This document shows positions 1-9,957 of a DNA stretch of 64,000 nt, one piece after another; position 1 is the stretch's first letter, and each line of letters begins with the position of its first letter. The notes beneath the pieces were generated by a model. It saw only the letters and a list, made by a program, of their open reading frames with translations, had not been told where the DNA came from and did not search any database. Source of the DNA: SB11 sp965249955 (GTDB taxonomy: Bacteria > Bacteroidota > Bacteroidia > UBA8524). The stretch spans positions 1,922,001-1,986,000 of the forward strand of contig OZ252261.1 of NCBI GenBank assembly GCA_965249955.1. Direction: 5' to 3'. Position numbers and translations under genes: made by a program.

Positions 1-745
1 TCAGCTTTAGGTTTATATCGGTAATATAGCTACTGCTTTGCCCTAGTATTTTTTGTACAGTTTGCAGTGTGGCGTAGCTTCGGCTGTTGTCTATTGCGCC
101 TACGCCATAGCTAAAAGTGCCGGCTATTTTTAGGGTAAGTGTTCCCCCTAGAGGGGTTGATACAATTACTTTATCTCCTTTTTTTACGTTTAATTTTTTT
201 GCTAAACCAACACCCATTAGTATGGCATCGCCTCCCGCCAATATATCTTCTATTTGTCCTGAACGCATTTTGGGTTTTAGGTCAAACATTTTGTCTTCGG
301 CAATAATATCAACCCCTGTAAGCACGCCGTTTATTTGTGTTGGCCCATAGTTGTAAAATACTTGCGAGCTTACGTTGGGCGATACCGATTCAACTTCGTT
401 TTGCTTGCGCAATTGCTCGGCAACGTGCAGTCCGTTTTTTAGTTTGGGTAGCTCGTTTTTTGGACGTGGGCTATGTATTACCGTAATGTGGTTGGGTTTG
501 TTTTTATAGTATATATCGGTAATGCTTTGTTTGGCTATCTCAACATCATTATATAGGCGTATGTGTGGGGTAGAGGTGAGCGTAGTTTCTGACAGAAAAT
601 CGTTTATCCCCGTCATAAAACTAATCATTATAATAAACATGGCAATACCAAACGTTACGCCCAAAATTGCCACAATAGAGGTTTTTTTGCGCGATAGCAG
701 GTGGGTAAACGCTATGTGTACTGGGAGGTAAGGAACTATTTTCAT
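1..745 (-). CDS. ABC transporter permease, MacB/FtsX type (partial, C-terminus off window)
   Basis: The frame opens with ATG at 745 (MKIVPYLPVHIAFTHLLSRK) and stays open to the window edge, giving about 248 codons. A first membrane helix lies near residues 22-45, followed by a long extracytoplasmic region containing VESVSPNVSSQVFYNYG and GDAILMGVGLAKKLNVKKGD, which is typical of the MacB periplasmic core domain. The remaining helices should lie beyond the window. TAAGGAG at the stop of the upstream adaptor gene sits 9 nt before the ATG, so translation is probably coupled. With the adaptor it would form a MacAB-like ABC export system; the ATPase is not in view and the substrate cannot be told. 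The family call is firm. Confidence 0.85.
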   Translation of the reverse strand, partial: MKIVPYLPVHIAFTHLLSRKKTSIVAILGVTFGIAMFIIMISFMTGINDFLSETTLTSTPHIRLYNDVEIAKQSITDIYYKNKPNHITVIHSPRPKNELPKLKNGLHVAEQLRKQNEVESVSPNVSSQVFYNYGPTQINGVLTGVDIIAEDKMFDLKPKMRSGQIEDILAGGDAILMGVGLAKKLNVKKGDKVIVSTPLGGTLTLKIAGTFSYGVGAIDNSRSYATLQTVQKILGQSSSYITDINLKL

Positions 746-758
746 GGTCAAATTCTCC

Positions 759-1853
759 TTACTTGGTTATTATTTCTGTTGAAGCATCAATACCGCTAAG
801 TACTTCTGCATATTCAAAGTTTTCAATTCCTTTTTTAATTTTTACTTTTTGTTTTCCCTTAGCAGTTTTCACCAATACCGAGTCGCCAGGAAGCAATAGT
901 GTTTTGGGTATGCACAGTACGTCTTTTTTCTCTTGAATAATAATATTAGCCTCAATATTAGTACCTGCAAATATGTTGGGCAGTGTATCCGTTAGCATTG
1001 CATCAACCCTAAATGCAAAATCGCGTTTGTTCATGGCCGGGTATATGCGGCTTACCTTAGCTTTAAATACTTTGTCGCCAAAGGCTTCTATTTGCACCAA
1101 TACCTGTTGGTCGGCTTTAATTTTTTCAATATCGCTTTCGTCTACACTCATTTTCAACACCACTTGGTTAGCATCGCCAATAATGGCTATCGGTTCACCA
1201 CGACGCACTACTTCGCCTTTTTCTTTATTTATATCATAAATACGTCCGTTGGCACTGCTACGTATAAGGTAATGGGCGGCATCGTCTTGGGCTACTTTGT
1301 ATTGGCTTTCGGCATTTTGTAATGTAACATACAATTGCGAGCGCAGGCTTTGCATACGCTGCTGGGTTGCTTTGTAATCGTTTTGGGTATTGATATAGAT
1401 TAATTCAAAACGCTCAAAATCAGATTTTTTTACTGCATTTTCTTCGTACAGGCGTTTGTAGCGTATATAGTTGGTGCTGTCGTTTTGCAGTTTTGCAGAA
1501 AGGGTTTTAAGCTGTGCCTTTAACTCTTTTAAAGCAGGAGAGCTTTCGCCATAGTTTTGCTGTGCCGTTCTGTATATTTCTTGGGCACTGTAAAGGCGGG
1601 CATCGGTAGCGTTGCCATCAACCCTTATCAGTTGCTGGCTCTCGCCAATCTCGTCTCCTTCTTGCACAAAAATATCGGCCACTGTACCATCAGCTAGCGA
1701 GTATAGCGTAAACTGGTTTTCAGGCTCAAGCGTACCACTGGCATACACCACCTCTGTTAAATCACGTTTTTGGACGGTTTGTGTCGGTATTTTTTTATCA
1801 CAGGCTGCCAATAGTAGTATAGCAGCAGCTATTGTTAGTAGTGTACGATTCAT
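759..1853 (-). CDS. HlyD/MacA-family periplasmic adaptor lipoprotein
   Basis: A 364-residue membrane-fusion protein. The N-terminus is a lipoprotein signal ending in LLLAAC (Cys18), so it is probably anchored by lipid. A lipoyl-like half-motif follows (GTVADIFVQEGDEIGESQQL, about 50-70), then a long alpha-helical hairpin (about 85-200), the second lipoyl half (ANGRIYDINKEKGEVVRRGE) and beta-barrel/membrane-proximal domains. This order is standard for RND/ABC adaptor proteins. The permease gene starts 13 nt downstream, so the two form an operon for export or envelope remodelling. No outer-membrane factor is in view. Confidence 0.9.
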   Translation of the reverse strand: MNRTLLTIAAAILLLAACDKKIPTQTVQKRDLTEVVYASGTLEPENQFTLYSLADGTVADIFVQEGDEIGESQQLIRVDGNATDARLYSAQEIYRTAQQNYGESSPALKELKAQLKTLSAKLQNDSTNYIRYKRLYEENAVKKSDFERFELIYINTQNDYKATQQRMQSLRSQLYVTLQNAESQYKVAQDDAAHYLIRSSANGRIYDINKEKGEVVRRGEPIAIIGDANQVVLKMSVDESDIEKIKADQQVLVQIEAFGDKVFKAKVSRIYPAMNKRDFAFRVDAMLTDTLPNIFAGTNIEANIIIQEKKDVLCIPKTLLLPGDSVLVKTAKGKQKVKIKKGIENFEYAEVLSGIDASTEIITK

Positions 1854-2090
1854 TTTTATGCTAGAGACTAAAATGTTGATACAAAGATGTAAATGTACAT
1901 TTTGAATACGAAACCTAATGAAATGATATGCAAAATATACCCTGCGAAACGTAGCCCAATTACTTTGGAGCGGGATACAACTTTAGAGCCTAGTAATTAA
2001 ATTTTGGCTACTGTAAATGAGTGCACTTACTTACCTTTCATCAACTAAAGGTATAAAATAATTAACTTTCGGCCACAATCCTTGTCCTGT

Positions 2091-5000
2091 ATGAATAATA
2101 AGTCCCTTTTTCTTCTGCTTTTGCTGCCTCTTTTGTTTTTTAGTACTGCTAAAGCTCAAAAAACTGTTTGGGAAGAATTTTTTTCTTTAGAAGAAAATAA
2201 ACCTACCGATCATTATAACGACACCAACTACTTAGCCCAATGGTTGCAGGTTGATAGTCTTGAGGGTATTAATATGCTGCGCAATGCCGATAGTGTGGTG
2301 AAACTAATACATCAACAGGCTTGGAAAGCTAAAAACTACCCTGTGGTTATAAAAGCAATATTGTTTGAGCTAAAATACCAAAACAATGTAAAAGAGGTGG
2401 GTATTGGCAACCAACTTAAGCAACTGGATGCAGAGATTGAAAAAATGCCTTCGCCACACAAAAATGTATTGCAAAGTATTGCGGGCAGTGCATGGCTTAT
2501 GGCCTACCAAAACCGCAATTATGATGATGAGCAACAAGAGCCTGATACTGCCAATCCCGCAAATTGGGATATCGACAAGCTTGTAAAGAAAGCCGAAGCA
2601 TATTTTATAGCATCGTTACAAAACAGCGAAGCTTTGCTACAAATACCTATAAAAAACTACACCACGCTTGCTTTTGTACCTAATAATGCTGAGAACCTTT
2701 GGCCAACCGTGTACGATTTATTGCAATGGCGTGCATTTAGGTTTTATAGTGCACAAGTAGGAAACCACGGAGTAGAAACAGGCTATAATAAAGAAGTTGT
2801 TTTTAGCGATGTTACCGATTTTTTAAAATTAAATTTTAATCAAAATACAACACAAGATAAATCGCTAAGGCTGCTGCAAAGCCTTTTGCAACGCTATACC
2901 GGTAAATCCTTAACCACTGCTTTGGTAACGGCCGATATAGAGCGCGTAGAGTATTTAAGCAAAATAAGTTTAAATATTGACCAAAAGGACAGCCTTGAAT
3001 TGGTGTGGCTAGAAAGTCAAATACAGAAATACAAACAGCATCCAATAACAGCACTTTTGCTGTACAAGGCTGCCCGAAAAGTAGCCTGTACCAATTCCTT
3101 TTATTATACTTCGGATATTGGCGACGGTTGCAATAACTCAAAAGCCTTGCGCTACTGCCAATGGGCTGTAGATAGTTTTCCTGCTGAAAACGCGAGCTAC
3201 AACTGCAAAGGCTTGATGCAAGAGATTTATAAACCCTTGTTATCAGCTAGTATAGAGTATTCAAATATTGCCAAAGAGCCGTTCAGGTATAACCTTAATT
3301 ATAAAAACGTTAAGCAAGCATTTGTAAAATTTATAGCTATTAGCGAAGACACTTTAGGTGTATTAGAAACTCAGTTTAGAGACAACAGTCAAGAGTTTAT
3401 CAATGCTTTATTAAGCCACAATATTATAACCTCTCAAACTGTTGATTTGCCTGTTGACACTAATTATACGGGTACAGCAACACAATGGTACCACAAAGGC
3501 TTACCACAAGGGCATTATGCAATACTGGTATCGGCGCAGGCTGATTTCTCAGCCGATAGCACTATCACAATGTTTAAAGGTTTTTGGAGCAGCGATTATA
3601 CCGTATACTCTACAAAGACTGAAAATGATAAATACACTTACTTTGTAGGGAATGTAAAAAACAACACGCCATTAAAAGGAGCAAAAGTAGTGTTGACTTA
3701 TTACGATTACGGAAGTGCTTACAACGAAAGAAAAAAGGTATTGTTAGAGGCTATTACAGATAAGAACGGTATTGTAATCGCAGATATTAATGAGTCGATG
3801 TCTGTTAATGTAGAAGTGTATTATAAAGGTAAAAAAATAGTTTCATCAAAAGGAAGTACTTATGTATCCAACTACAACTATAATTCTAGCAATTTAAACA
3901 ATGTAAACACTTATTTTTTTACTGATAGAGGTATTTATCGCCCCGGCCAAACCTTATATTTAAAAGGTATAATGGTGCAATCGGGAGAAAATGAAAAAGA
4001 TGCCCAACTACTAAAAAATAAGACTACTACCATTACCCTTGAGGATGCCAATGGAGATGTAGTGGCAACGCAAGAATTTACCACCAATAATTTTGGTTCG
4101 TTTTCAGGCAGTTTTGTATTGCCTTATGGACGTATTACAGGGTATTATTCGCTTCACGATAAATATGGCAGCGAGAGTTTTTTGGTTGAAGAATACAAAC
4201 GCCCCAAGTTTGAGGTAATTTTTGATACCCTAAAAACAAACCCAAGTTTTAACGATACCGTAGTGATAAGTGGCAAAGCCAATGCCTTTGCAGGCAATGC
4301 ACTAAACGGAGCCACGATGGTTTACAAAGTTTCACGCAAAGTAAACTATATGTATTACCGTTGGAGTGAATACGGCTATGGCAATGAAGAAGAAGCAAAA
4401 GAACTAAAAACTGATACCGTTTTACTGAATGACGATGGCACATTTAGTTTCAGCTTTGTGGCTATTGCGGGCAACAAACCCAACAACAATTACACTTATA
4501 GTATTGAAGCCATTGTTACTGATATAACAGGTGAAACACAAGAAGGAAACCAAAGCATAACCATAGGTAAACGCACCGTGTTTGTGGAGCTAAGTGCCAG
4601 TAGCGAAGCATTTGCACAAACCACAGTACCTATATATTTAACAGCAAAAAACCTAAACAACAAACAAGTGCCTTTGCAAGGCACACTTACAATAAAAACC
4701 CTGAAAACCCCTGAAACAATTTTTTCTGAAGACTATTTAGAGAGCCCCGACACACAATTAATCGACCTAAAAACATACAAAAAACTATTTCCTCAGTTTG
4801 CTTTAAATAGAGAAGATTACCGCGCTAATTTTCCTGTAGGAGAAACGGTGTTCACCAAAACCATAAACAACCAAAGCGGTAGCGAAACCATACAGTGGCA
4901 AGGGGGTAAACAGGCTTCGGGCTTGTATGCAATAGAGTTTCAGTATACCGATAATTTGGGCAAAACACATACAGAAACCACCTATACAACGCTGTTAAAC

Positions 5001-8000
5001 ACAAACATCAAGAAAGCGTTTAGCCACAGCAATTTTGTTTTAGTATCAGAAAAAAGCGAGTACCAGCCCGGCGAAACAGCTACAGTGATACTAAGCAGCC
5101 GTTTCCCCAAAACACGCGTTATATATTATGTAGAGCGACAGGGTAAAATAGGGGAAATGCAGCAAATAAAGCTAAACAACAAGCAATATGCTATAAAAAT
5201 ACCTATTGAAGAAACCGATAGGGGAGGCATACACATTACCGCTTTTACGGTGTACAACAACCGTTTTTATCAAGAAAACATAACGCTGCATGTGCCCTAT
5301 ACCAACAAAGAACTAAAGGTTGAAATTACTACCTACCGAGATAAAATGTTACCGGGCAACAAAGAAGAGTGGCAACTAAAAATTAGTGGTACTGATGCAA
5401 AAGCCGTTTCGGCTGAAATACTGGCTTCGATGTACGATGAATCGTTGGATAAAATATACAGCAGTGCATGGGGAGATTTTGCCGCAAGTTACCGCCCGTA
5501 TAGGTATAGGCTGGTAAATACTAGTCAACATACATTTGGTTCAATTCAACTAAAACAAATTAATTCTTTGCGCTATGTAAGGCAGCAATCGTACATACAA
5601 AGATACCCTAAGCTGTATTTTTTTAAGTGGATGCCCGATTTGCTGTACCAAACCATTTACAATTGGGAGGATAACGATACTTACTACGATAGTGATTACG
5701 ATTATGAAGGGCTTACAGGATTGGGCAACTCCGGATCAGGAAGTGGCGGGGGAGGAGCTGGCGAAGGTTTTGGCAGCGGGCACGGAGGTGGCAAGGCTAG
5801 TGGCTGGAGCGTATCGAAACCTGAACAGGGGGGGGTAGCTATGATGGAAGGCCGTTTCAATTCTTCAGCAGACATACAAGAAAAGAGATTATACGAAAAT
5901 GATATGGGCGAAGCCCCCAATGCAATAGCCGGTATGGACTTGCAAGGCTTTTCGCCAGCGCAGTTTATAAAAGTGCGTAGAAATTTAGATGAAACAGCCT
6001 TCTTTTTTGCCCACCAACAAACCGATGATAGTGGTAATGTAATTATTAAATTTATTGCTCCCGAAGCACTTACCCGTTGGAAATTTAAGGCATACGCCCA
6101 CACTCAAGATTTAAGCAGCGGGTTTGCCTCTATTTCTTCCATTACCCTAAAGCCGCTAATGGTGCAAACCAATATGCCACGATTTTTACGCGAAGGCGAC
6201 GAGATTTATATAAACGCCAAAATTGTAAACCTATCGGACGAAGAGCTTAGCCCCAATGCCGTGCTTGAGATTTACGATGCTGCAACAGGCAAAAACCTAC
6301 CCGAATTTAACAACACCAATATGGTGCAAGTACCCCAGTTGGCATCAGGCGTTAGCCAGTCGGTAAAATGGAAATTTAAAGTACCTGCGGGGTATGGAGC
6401 ACTTAAAATTATCATCAAAACATTTGAAGGTAAATACACCGATGCAGAGGCAAATACCATCCCTATATTATCCAATAAAATACTGGTAACAGAAGCCCTG
6501 CCCATTACTTTTAGCGGCGATAAAGCCAAAACCTATACGCTAGAAAAATTAGCGAAAAACAATAGCAGCACACTTACCCAACACAAACTAACGGTTGAGT
6601 TTACAGCTAACCCTGCATGGTATGCCATACAAGCCTTGCCTTATATGATGGAATACCCTAACGAATGCGCCGAGCAAGTATTTAACCGTTACTACGCCAA
6701 TACCATAGCTCAATACATAGCCAATAGTCAACCAAAAATAAGAGAGGTGTTTGATAGTTGGAAAAACGCTACCCAACAAGGCGAAGAAACCCCCTTACAA
6801 TCAGCGCTAGAAAAAAACGAAGAGTTAAAAAGCCTGCTATTGCAAGAAACCCCTTGGTTGGCAGAAGGAAAAACCGAAACCCAACGCAAACAACGCCTTG
6901 GTCTTTTGTTTGACGATAACAATATGGATAACCAAAGGCAAATAGCTATAAACAAGCTATTGCAAATGCAAATGGATAACGGGGCATTCCCTTGGTTTGG
7001 CGGAATGAGAGAAAATTTATCCATTACACAGTATATAGTGGCAGGTTTAGGAAAAGTGAACCAACTTACTGAACAAGAAAACACAGGTACAGCCGAAATG
7101 TTAAACAGCTTGCAGTATATGCACCAACAAGCTGAAAAGGAGTATACTAAAGTGAAGGACAAGGCGGATAAAAATCACCTTAGTTTTACTCAAGCACAAT
7201 ACCTGTATGCTATTAGTTTTTATGTTGAGATAGATAATAGTGCTTTTGAAAAATACGAAGAAAGCATCATTTTTTGGAAACAACAGGCGGCTACCTATTG
7301 GGCGCGTGCCGGCAGAATGGAACAAGCTATGATAGCCATTGCTTTGCACCGTTTGGGGGATGAAAACACACCAAAAATTATTATAAAATCGCTACAACAA
7401 ACGGCGCTTAAAAATATCGAAAACAGTATGTACTGGAAAGAACGTACAGGCGGTTTTAGCTGGACAGATGCGCCCATAGAAACGCAAGCACTGATAATAG
7501 AAGCCTTTAGCCTTATTGATGCCGATAATAGTGATATAAACCTAATGCGCACATGGTTGCTAAAACAAAAACAACTTAGCGATTGGAAAACTACCCGTGC
7601 CACTGCCGATGCTTGTTATGCGTTGTTATTAAATGGCAATAATTGGCTTGAAAACACGGCTTCGCCTACTATTACCGTAGGAACTAAAACCATAAATAAC
7701 AACCCTGAGGTAAAAACCGAAGTAGGTACAGGTTATCTGAAAAAATCATTTACTAGAGAAGAAATACAACCCGCAATGGGCACTGTGAGTATTAGCCCAC
7801 AAAGCGGTACCAATGTGCCTATGGCTTGGGGTGGTTTGTATTGGCAGTATTTTGAACAATTGGATAAGATAACCTACGCGCAAACGCCTTTGGCACTTAT
7901 AAAACAACTTTTTGTTGAACACAATACCGATAGCGGTACAGTATTGCAACCCCTTAACGGGCAAAAGCTAAAAGCAGGCGATAAAATTACCGTTCGTATA

Positions 8001-8306
8001 TTTTTAAAAGCGAATAACGACATGGATTTTGTGCACCTAAAAGATATGCGCGCTGCTGCACTTGAGCCAACACAAAGCCTATCGGGATATCAATGGCAAA
8101 ACGGGGTAGGGTATTACCAAAGCATTCGCGATGCCAGTATGAATTTCTTTTTTGACAAATTGCCCAAAGGTCAATGGGTATTTGAATACAGCTTGCGTGT
8201 ATCGCAGGCAGGTACTTTTCAGAATGGAATAGCCACTGTGCAAAGTATGTATGCGCCACAATATACCAGCCATAGTAGCGGAGCTATTATTACAGTTGAG
8301 CCTTAG
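2091..8306 (+). CDS. Alpha-2-macroglobulin family protein with intact thioester motif
   Basis: A 2071-residue secreted protein. I start it at ATG 2091 because a signal peptide (MNNKSLFLLLLLPLLFF, ending AKAQ) begins there; a TTG nine bases upstream is less likely. The MG2 region is near residue 605 (TDRGIYRPGQTLYLKG), the A2M core near 1295 (RRNLDETAFFFAHQQ), and the thioester motif CAEQ starts at Cys1526 within YPNECAEQ, followed by an alpha-helical toroid. A Gly/Ser-rich linker occupies about 1205-1240. Bacterial members are thought to trap proteases that enter the envelope. Unlike many bacterial homologues it has no lipobox Cys and no PBP1C gene beside it. A weak -7 box (TAACTTTC, 2063-2070) lies upstream. 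Confidence 0.93.
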   Translation: MNNKSLFLLLLLPLLFFSTAKAQKTVWEEFFSLEENKPTDHYNDTNYLAQWLQVDSLEGINMLRNADSVVKLIHQQAWKAKNYPVVIKAILFELKYQNNVKEVGIGNQLKQLDAEIEKMPSPHKNVLQSIAGSAWLMAYQNRNYDDEQQEPDTANPANWDIDKLVKKAEAYFIASLQNSEALLQIPIKNYTTLAFVPNNAENLWPTVYDLLQWRAFRFYSAQVGNHGVETGYNKEVVFSDVTDFLKLNFNQNTTQDKSLRLLQSLLQRYTGKSLTTALVTADIERVEYLSKISLNIDQKDSLELVWLESQIQKYKQHPITALLLYKAARKVACTNSFYYTSDIGDGCNNSKALRYCQWAVDSFPAENASYNCKGLMQEIYKPLLSASIEYSNIAKEPFRYNLNYKNVKQAFVKFIAISEDTLGVLETQFRDNSQEFINALLSHNIITSQTVDLPVDTNYTGTATQWYHKGLPQGHYAILVSAQADFSADSTITMFKGFWSSDYTVYSTKTENDKYTYFVGNVKNNTPLKGAKVVLTYYDYGSAYNERKKVLLEAITDKNGIVIADINESMSVNVEVYYKGKKIVSSKGSTYVSNYNYNSSNLNNVNTYFFTDRGIYRPGQTLYLKGIMVQSGENEKDAQLLKNKTTTITLEDANGDVVATQEFTTNNFGSFSGSFVLPYGRITGYYSLHDKYGSESFLVEEYKRPKFEVIFDTLKTNPSFNDTVVISGKANAFAGNALNGATMVYKVSRKVNYMYYRWSEYGYGNEEEAKELKTDTVLLNDDGTFSFSFVAIAGNKPNNNYTYSIEAIVTDITGETQEGNQSITIGKRTVFVELSASSEAFAQTTVPIYLTAKNLNNKQVPLQGTLTIKTLKTPETIFSEDYLESPDTQLIDLKTYKKLFPQFALNREDYRANFPVGETVFTKTINNQSGSETIQWQGGKQASGLYAIEFQYTDNLGKTHTETTYTTLLNTNIKKAFSHSNFVLVSEKSEYQPGETATVILSSRFPKTRVIYYVERQGKIGEMQQIKLNNKQYAIKIPIEETDRGGIHITAFTVYNNRFYQENITLHVPYTNKELKVEITTYRDKMLPGNKEEWQLKISGTDAKAVSAEILASMYDESLDKIYSSAWGDFAASYRPYRYRLVNTSQHTFGSIQLKQINSLRYVRQQSYIQRYPKLYFFKWMPDLLYQTIYNWEDNDTYYDSDYDYEGLTGLGNSGSGSGGGGAGEGFGSGHGGGKASGWSVSKPEQGGVAMMEGRFNSSADIQEKRLYENDMGEAPNAIAGMDLQGFSPAQFIKVRRNLDETAFFFAHQQTDDSGNVIIKFIAPEALTRWKFKAYAHTQDLSSGFASISSITLKPLMVQTNMPRFLREGDEIYINAKIVNLSDEELSPNAVLEIYDAATGKNLPEFNNTNMVQVPQLASGVSQSVKWKFKVPAGYGALKIIIKTFEGKYTDAEANTIPILSNKILVTEALPITFSGDKAKTYTLEKLAKNNSSTLTQHKLTVEFTANPAWYAIQALPYMMEYPNECAEQVFNRYYANTIAQYIANSQPKIREVFDSWKNATQQGEETPLQSALEKNEELKSLLLQETPWLAEGKTETQRKQRLGLLFDDNNMDNQRQIAINKLLQMQMDNGAFPWFGGMRENLSITQYIVAGLGKVNQLTEQENTGTAEMLNSLQYMHQQAEKEYTKVKDKADKNHLSFTQAQYLYAISFYVEIDNSAFEKYEESIIFWKQQAATYWARAGRMEQAMIAIALHRLGDENTPKIIIKSLQQTALKNIENSMYWKERTGGFSWTDAPIETQALIIEAFSLIDADNSDINLMRTWLLKQKQLSDWKTTRATADACYALLLNGNNWLENTASPTITVGTKTINNNPEVKTEVGTGYLKKSFTREEIQPAMGTVSISPQSGTNVPMAWGGLYWQYFEQLDKITYAQTPLALIKQLFVEHNTDSGTVLQPLNGQKLKAGDKITVRIFLKANNDMDFVHLKDMRAAALEPTQSLSGYQWQNGVGYYQSIRDASMNFFFDKLPKGQWVFEYSLRVSQAGTFQNGIATVQSMYAPQYTSHSSGAIITVEP

Positions 8307-8346
8307 TTAACTTGGCAAGTACCGGTTTTACCGAAAAATACATGGA

Positions 8347-9933
8347 TTACCTGTATACTACCAAATTGCGGGTTTGCTGTTGGCTGCCGTTGCGTATTTG
8401 GTAGTAGTAATTACCTGCGGGCAAGTCGGCTACATTAAGCTCAATACTTTGTTTGCCGTAGCCCATAGTCCCCTCAGTAATGGTGGCTACTTCGCGGCCA
8501 ACATTGTCGTATAGTTTTAGTAAGGTATAGCCTCCTTCGGTAAAAAACTCTATTTGGGTAGCTGTTGCCGCAGGGTTGGGGTAGTTTTGCATCAGTTTTA
8601 AGCCGCCTGTAAGTGCTTCGGTTTCTGATACCGAGTTGGCACTTTTGCGAAAAATGGGTAACACTGCATAGTTATTTAGCATTACCGAGTTTATTTCTGA
8701 CGGACTTATCTCGAACCAATCTGCCAAAACAGAGGTGTACACACTGCGGAAATCGTTTTGCATGGGCACATTATCGTTTACTGAAACATTGGCGGGTATG
8801 GTGGGGCTGTTGCCTACAATACCGGGGTTTACCCCTTTGCCAAATACTATAAGCGGTGCGGCTGCACCGTGGTCGGTGCCCAAACCTGCGTTCGATTTTA
8901 TACGTCTGCCAAACTCGCTAAAAGTCATGCCCGCCACTTTATCGTCAACACCCAAAAGTTTTAAATCATCTTGAAAAGCATATACAGCTTCTGATACACG
9001 CTGCAATAAGGTTGCGTGTGCACCTGTTTCTGTGCCACCTGTAGCGTTTACTTGTGCGGCGTGGGTATCAAATCCACCTATATTTACCATATAAATGGGT
9101 GTTTTTAGTCCGCCTGCTACCAAGCGAGCAACAATTTTTAATTGGTCGGCAAGCGAGTTGCCGCTTGCAGGGTAAAGGGTTGATTTATTGGCTGCCTTTC
9201 CTGCGGCATCTTTTATAGCAGTAGAGTATTTATCAGTTTGCTGAGCCACTAAGCGTATATAGGTAAGCTCGTGCCCTGCGGGAGTATTGGGGGCAGGGTC
9301 GGTAGTGCCTGTAAGCAATTGATAAAAACTATCGGGGTTGCTTATGGCCATACCTGCATTTACTTGTGCACCTTGCAATGCAGGCGATATTACCGAGCCA
9401 ATTTGCAAAGCCAATGGGTCGGGCATATCAACATTGGGGTAATTGGTAGGATAACCGGGAAATTGCCCGTCAAGAAAACGTCCCAGCCAACCCGAATCTA
9501 AAAACTGGTTACTGTCTGATCCTGTTAACCAAATATCAGTAGCTCTAAAATGTGAGAAATTGGGGTTGGGGTAGCCTACATCTTGTACAATGCTTACCAA
9601 ACCATCGTTATACATGTTTCGTATGCCTGCCATAGCTGGATGCAAGCCTGTATTTAAAGTGCCGTTAAGTTTCAGCACTTTATTTTCATCAATAATTACA
9701 TTTGAGCGTGCCGCTGAAAGATTACTGTATTGGTCGAGGGGGATAACAGTATTTAGCCCGTCGTTACCACCATTAAGTTGAATTAATACCAATACCCTGC
9801 CGTTGTTTAGGCTTTGTTGTGCCAAAAGACTAAGCAATGGCGATGAAGCCAATGCCTTAAACGACATACCGTTAACGAAAAAAGGCGTTAGGCCTATGGG
9901 GGCGGCTGTTTTTATAAAATCCCTTCTTTTCAT
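8347..9933 (-). CDS. DUF1501 family protein with Tat-like signal and C-terminal T9SS sorting domain
   Basis: 528 residues. The N-terminus MKRRDFIKTAAPIGL is a twin-arginine type signal. The body carries DUF1501 landmarks: QLNGGNDGLNTVIPL near 52-66, GGFDTHAAQ in the middle and FSEFGRRIKSNAGLGTDHG toward the end, which resemble an alkaline-phosphatase-like fold. The last 80 residues (from LMQNYPNPAATATQIEFF) form a type A T9SS sorting domain, so the protein is probably released to the surface. The DUF1800 gene ends 24 nt upstream, and this DUF1800-DUF1501 pair recurs widely with unknown biochemical role. It converges with the macroglobulin gene. Confidence 0.9.
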   Translation of the reverse strand: MKRRDFIKTAAPIGLTPFFVNGMSFKALASSPLLSLLAQQSLNNGRVLVLIQLNGGNDGLNTVIPLDQYSNLSAARSNVIIDENKVLKLNGTLNTGLHPAMAGIRNMYNDGLVSIVQDVGYPNPNFSHFRATDIWLTGSDSNQFLDSGWLGRFLDGQFPGYPTNYPNVDMPDPLALQIGSVISPALQGAQVNAGMAISNPDSFYQLLTGTTDPAPNTPAGHELTYIRLVAQQTDKYSTAIKDAAGKAANKSTLYPASGNSLADQLKIVARLVAGGLKTPIYMVNIGGFDTHAAQVNATGGTETGAHATLLQRVSEAVYAFQDDLKLLGVDDKVAGMTFSEFGRRIKSNAGLGTDHGAAAPLIVFGKGVNPGIVGNSPTIPANVSVNDNVPMQNDFRSVYTSVLADWFEISPSEINSVMLNNYAVLPIFRKSANSVSETEALTGGLKLMQNYPNPAATATQIEFFTEGGYTLLKLYDNVGREVATITEGTMGYGKQSIELNVADLPAGNYYYQIRNGSQQQTRNLVVYR

Positions 9934-9957
9934 GGTAATTTCTTTTTTATGTAAGGA

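Noticed and set aside
5702..6103. Open frame antisense to the macroglobulin Gly-rich region
   Set aside because: Pro-rich shadow of the glycine codons.
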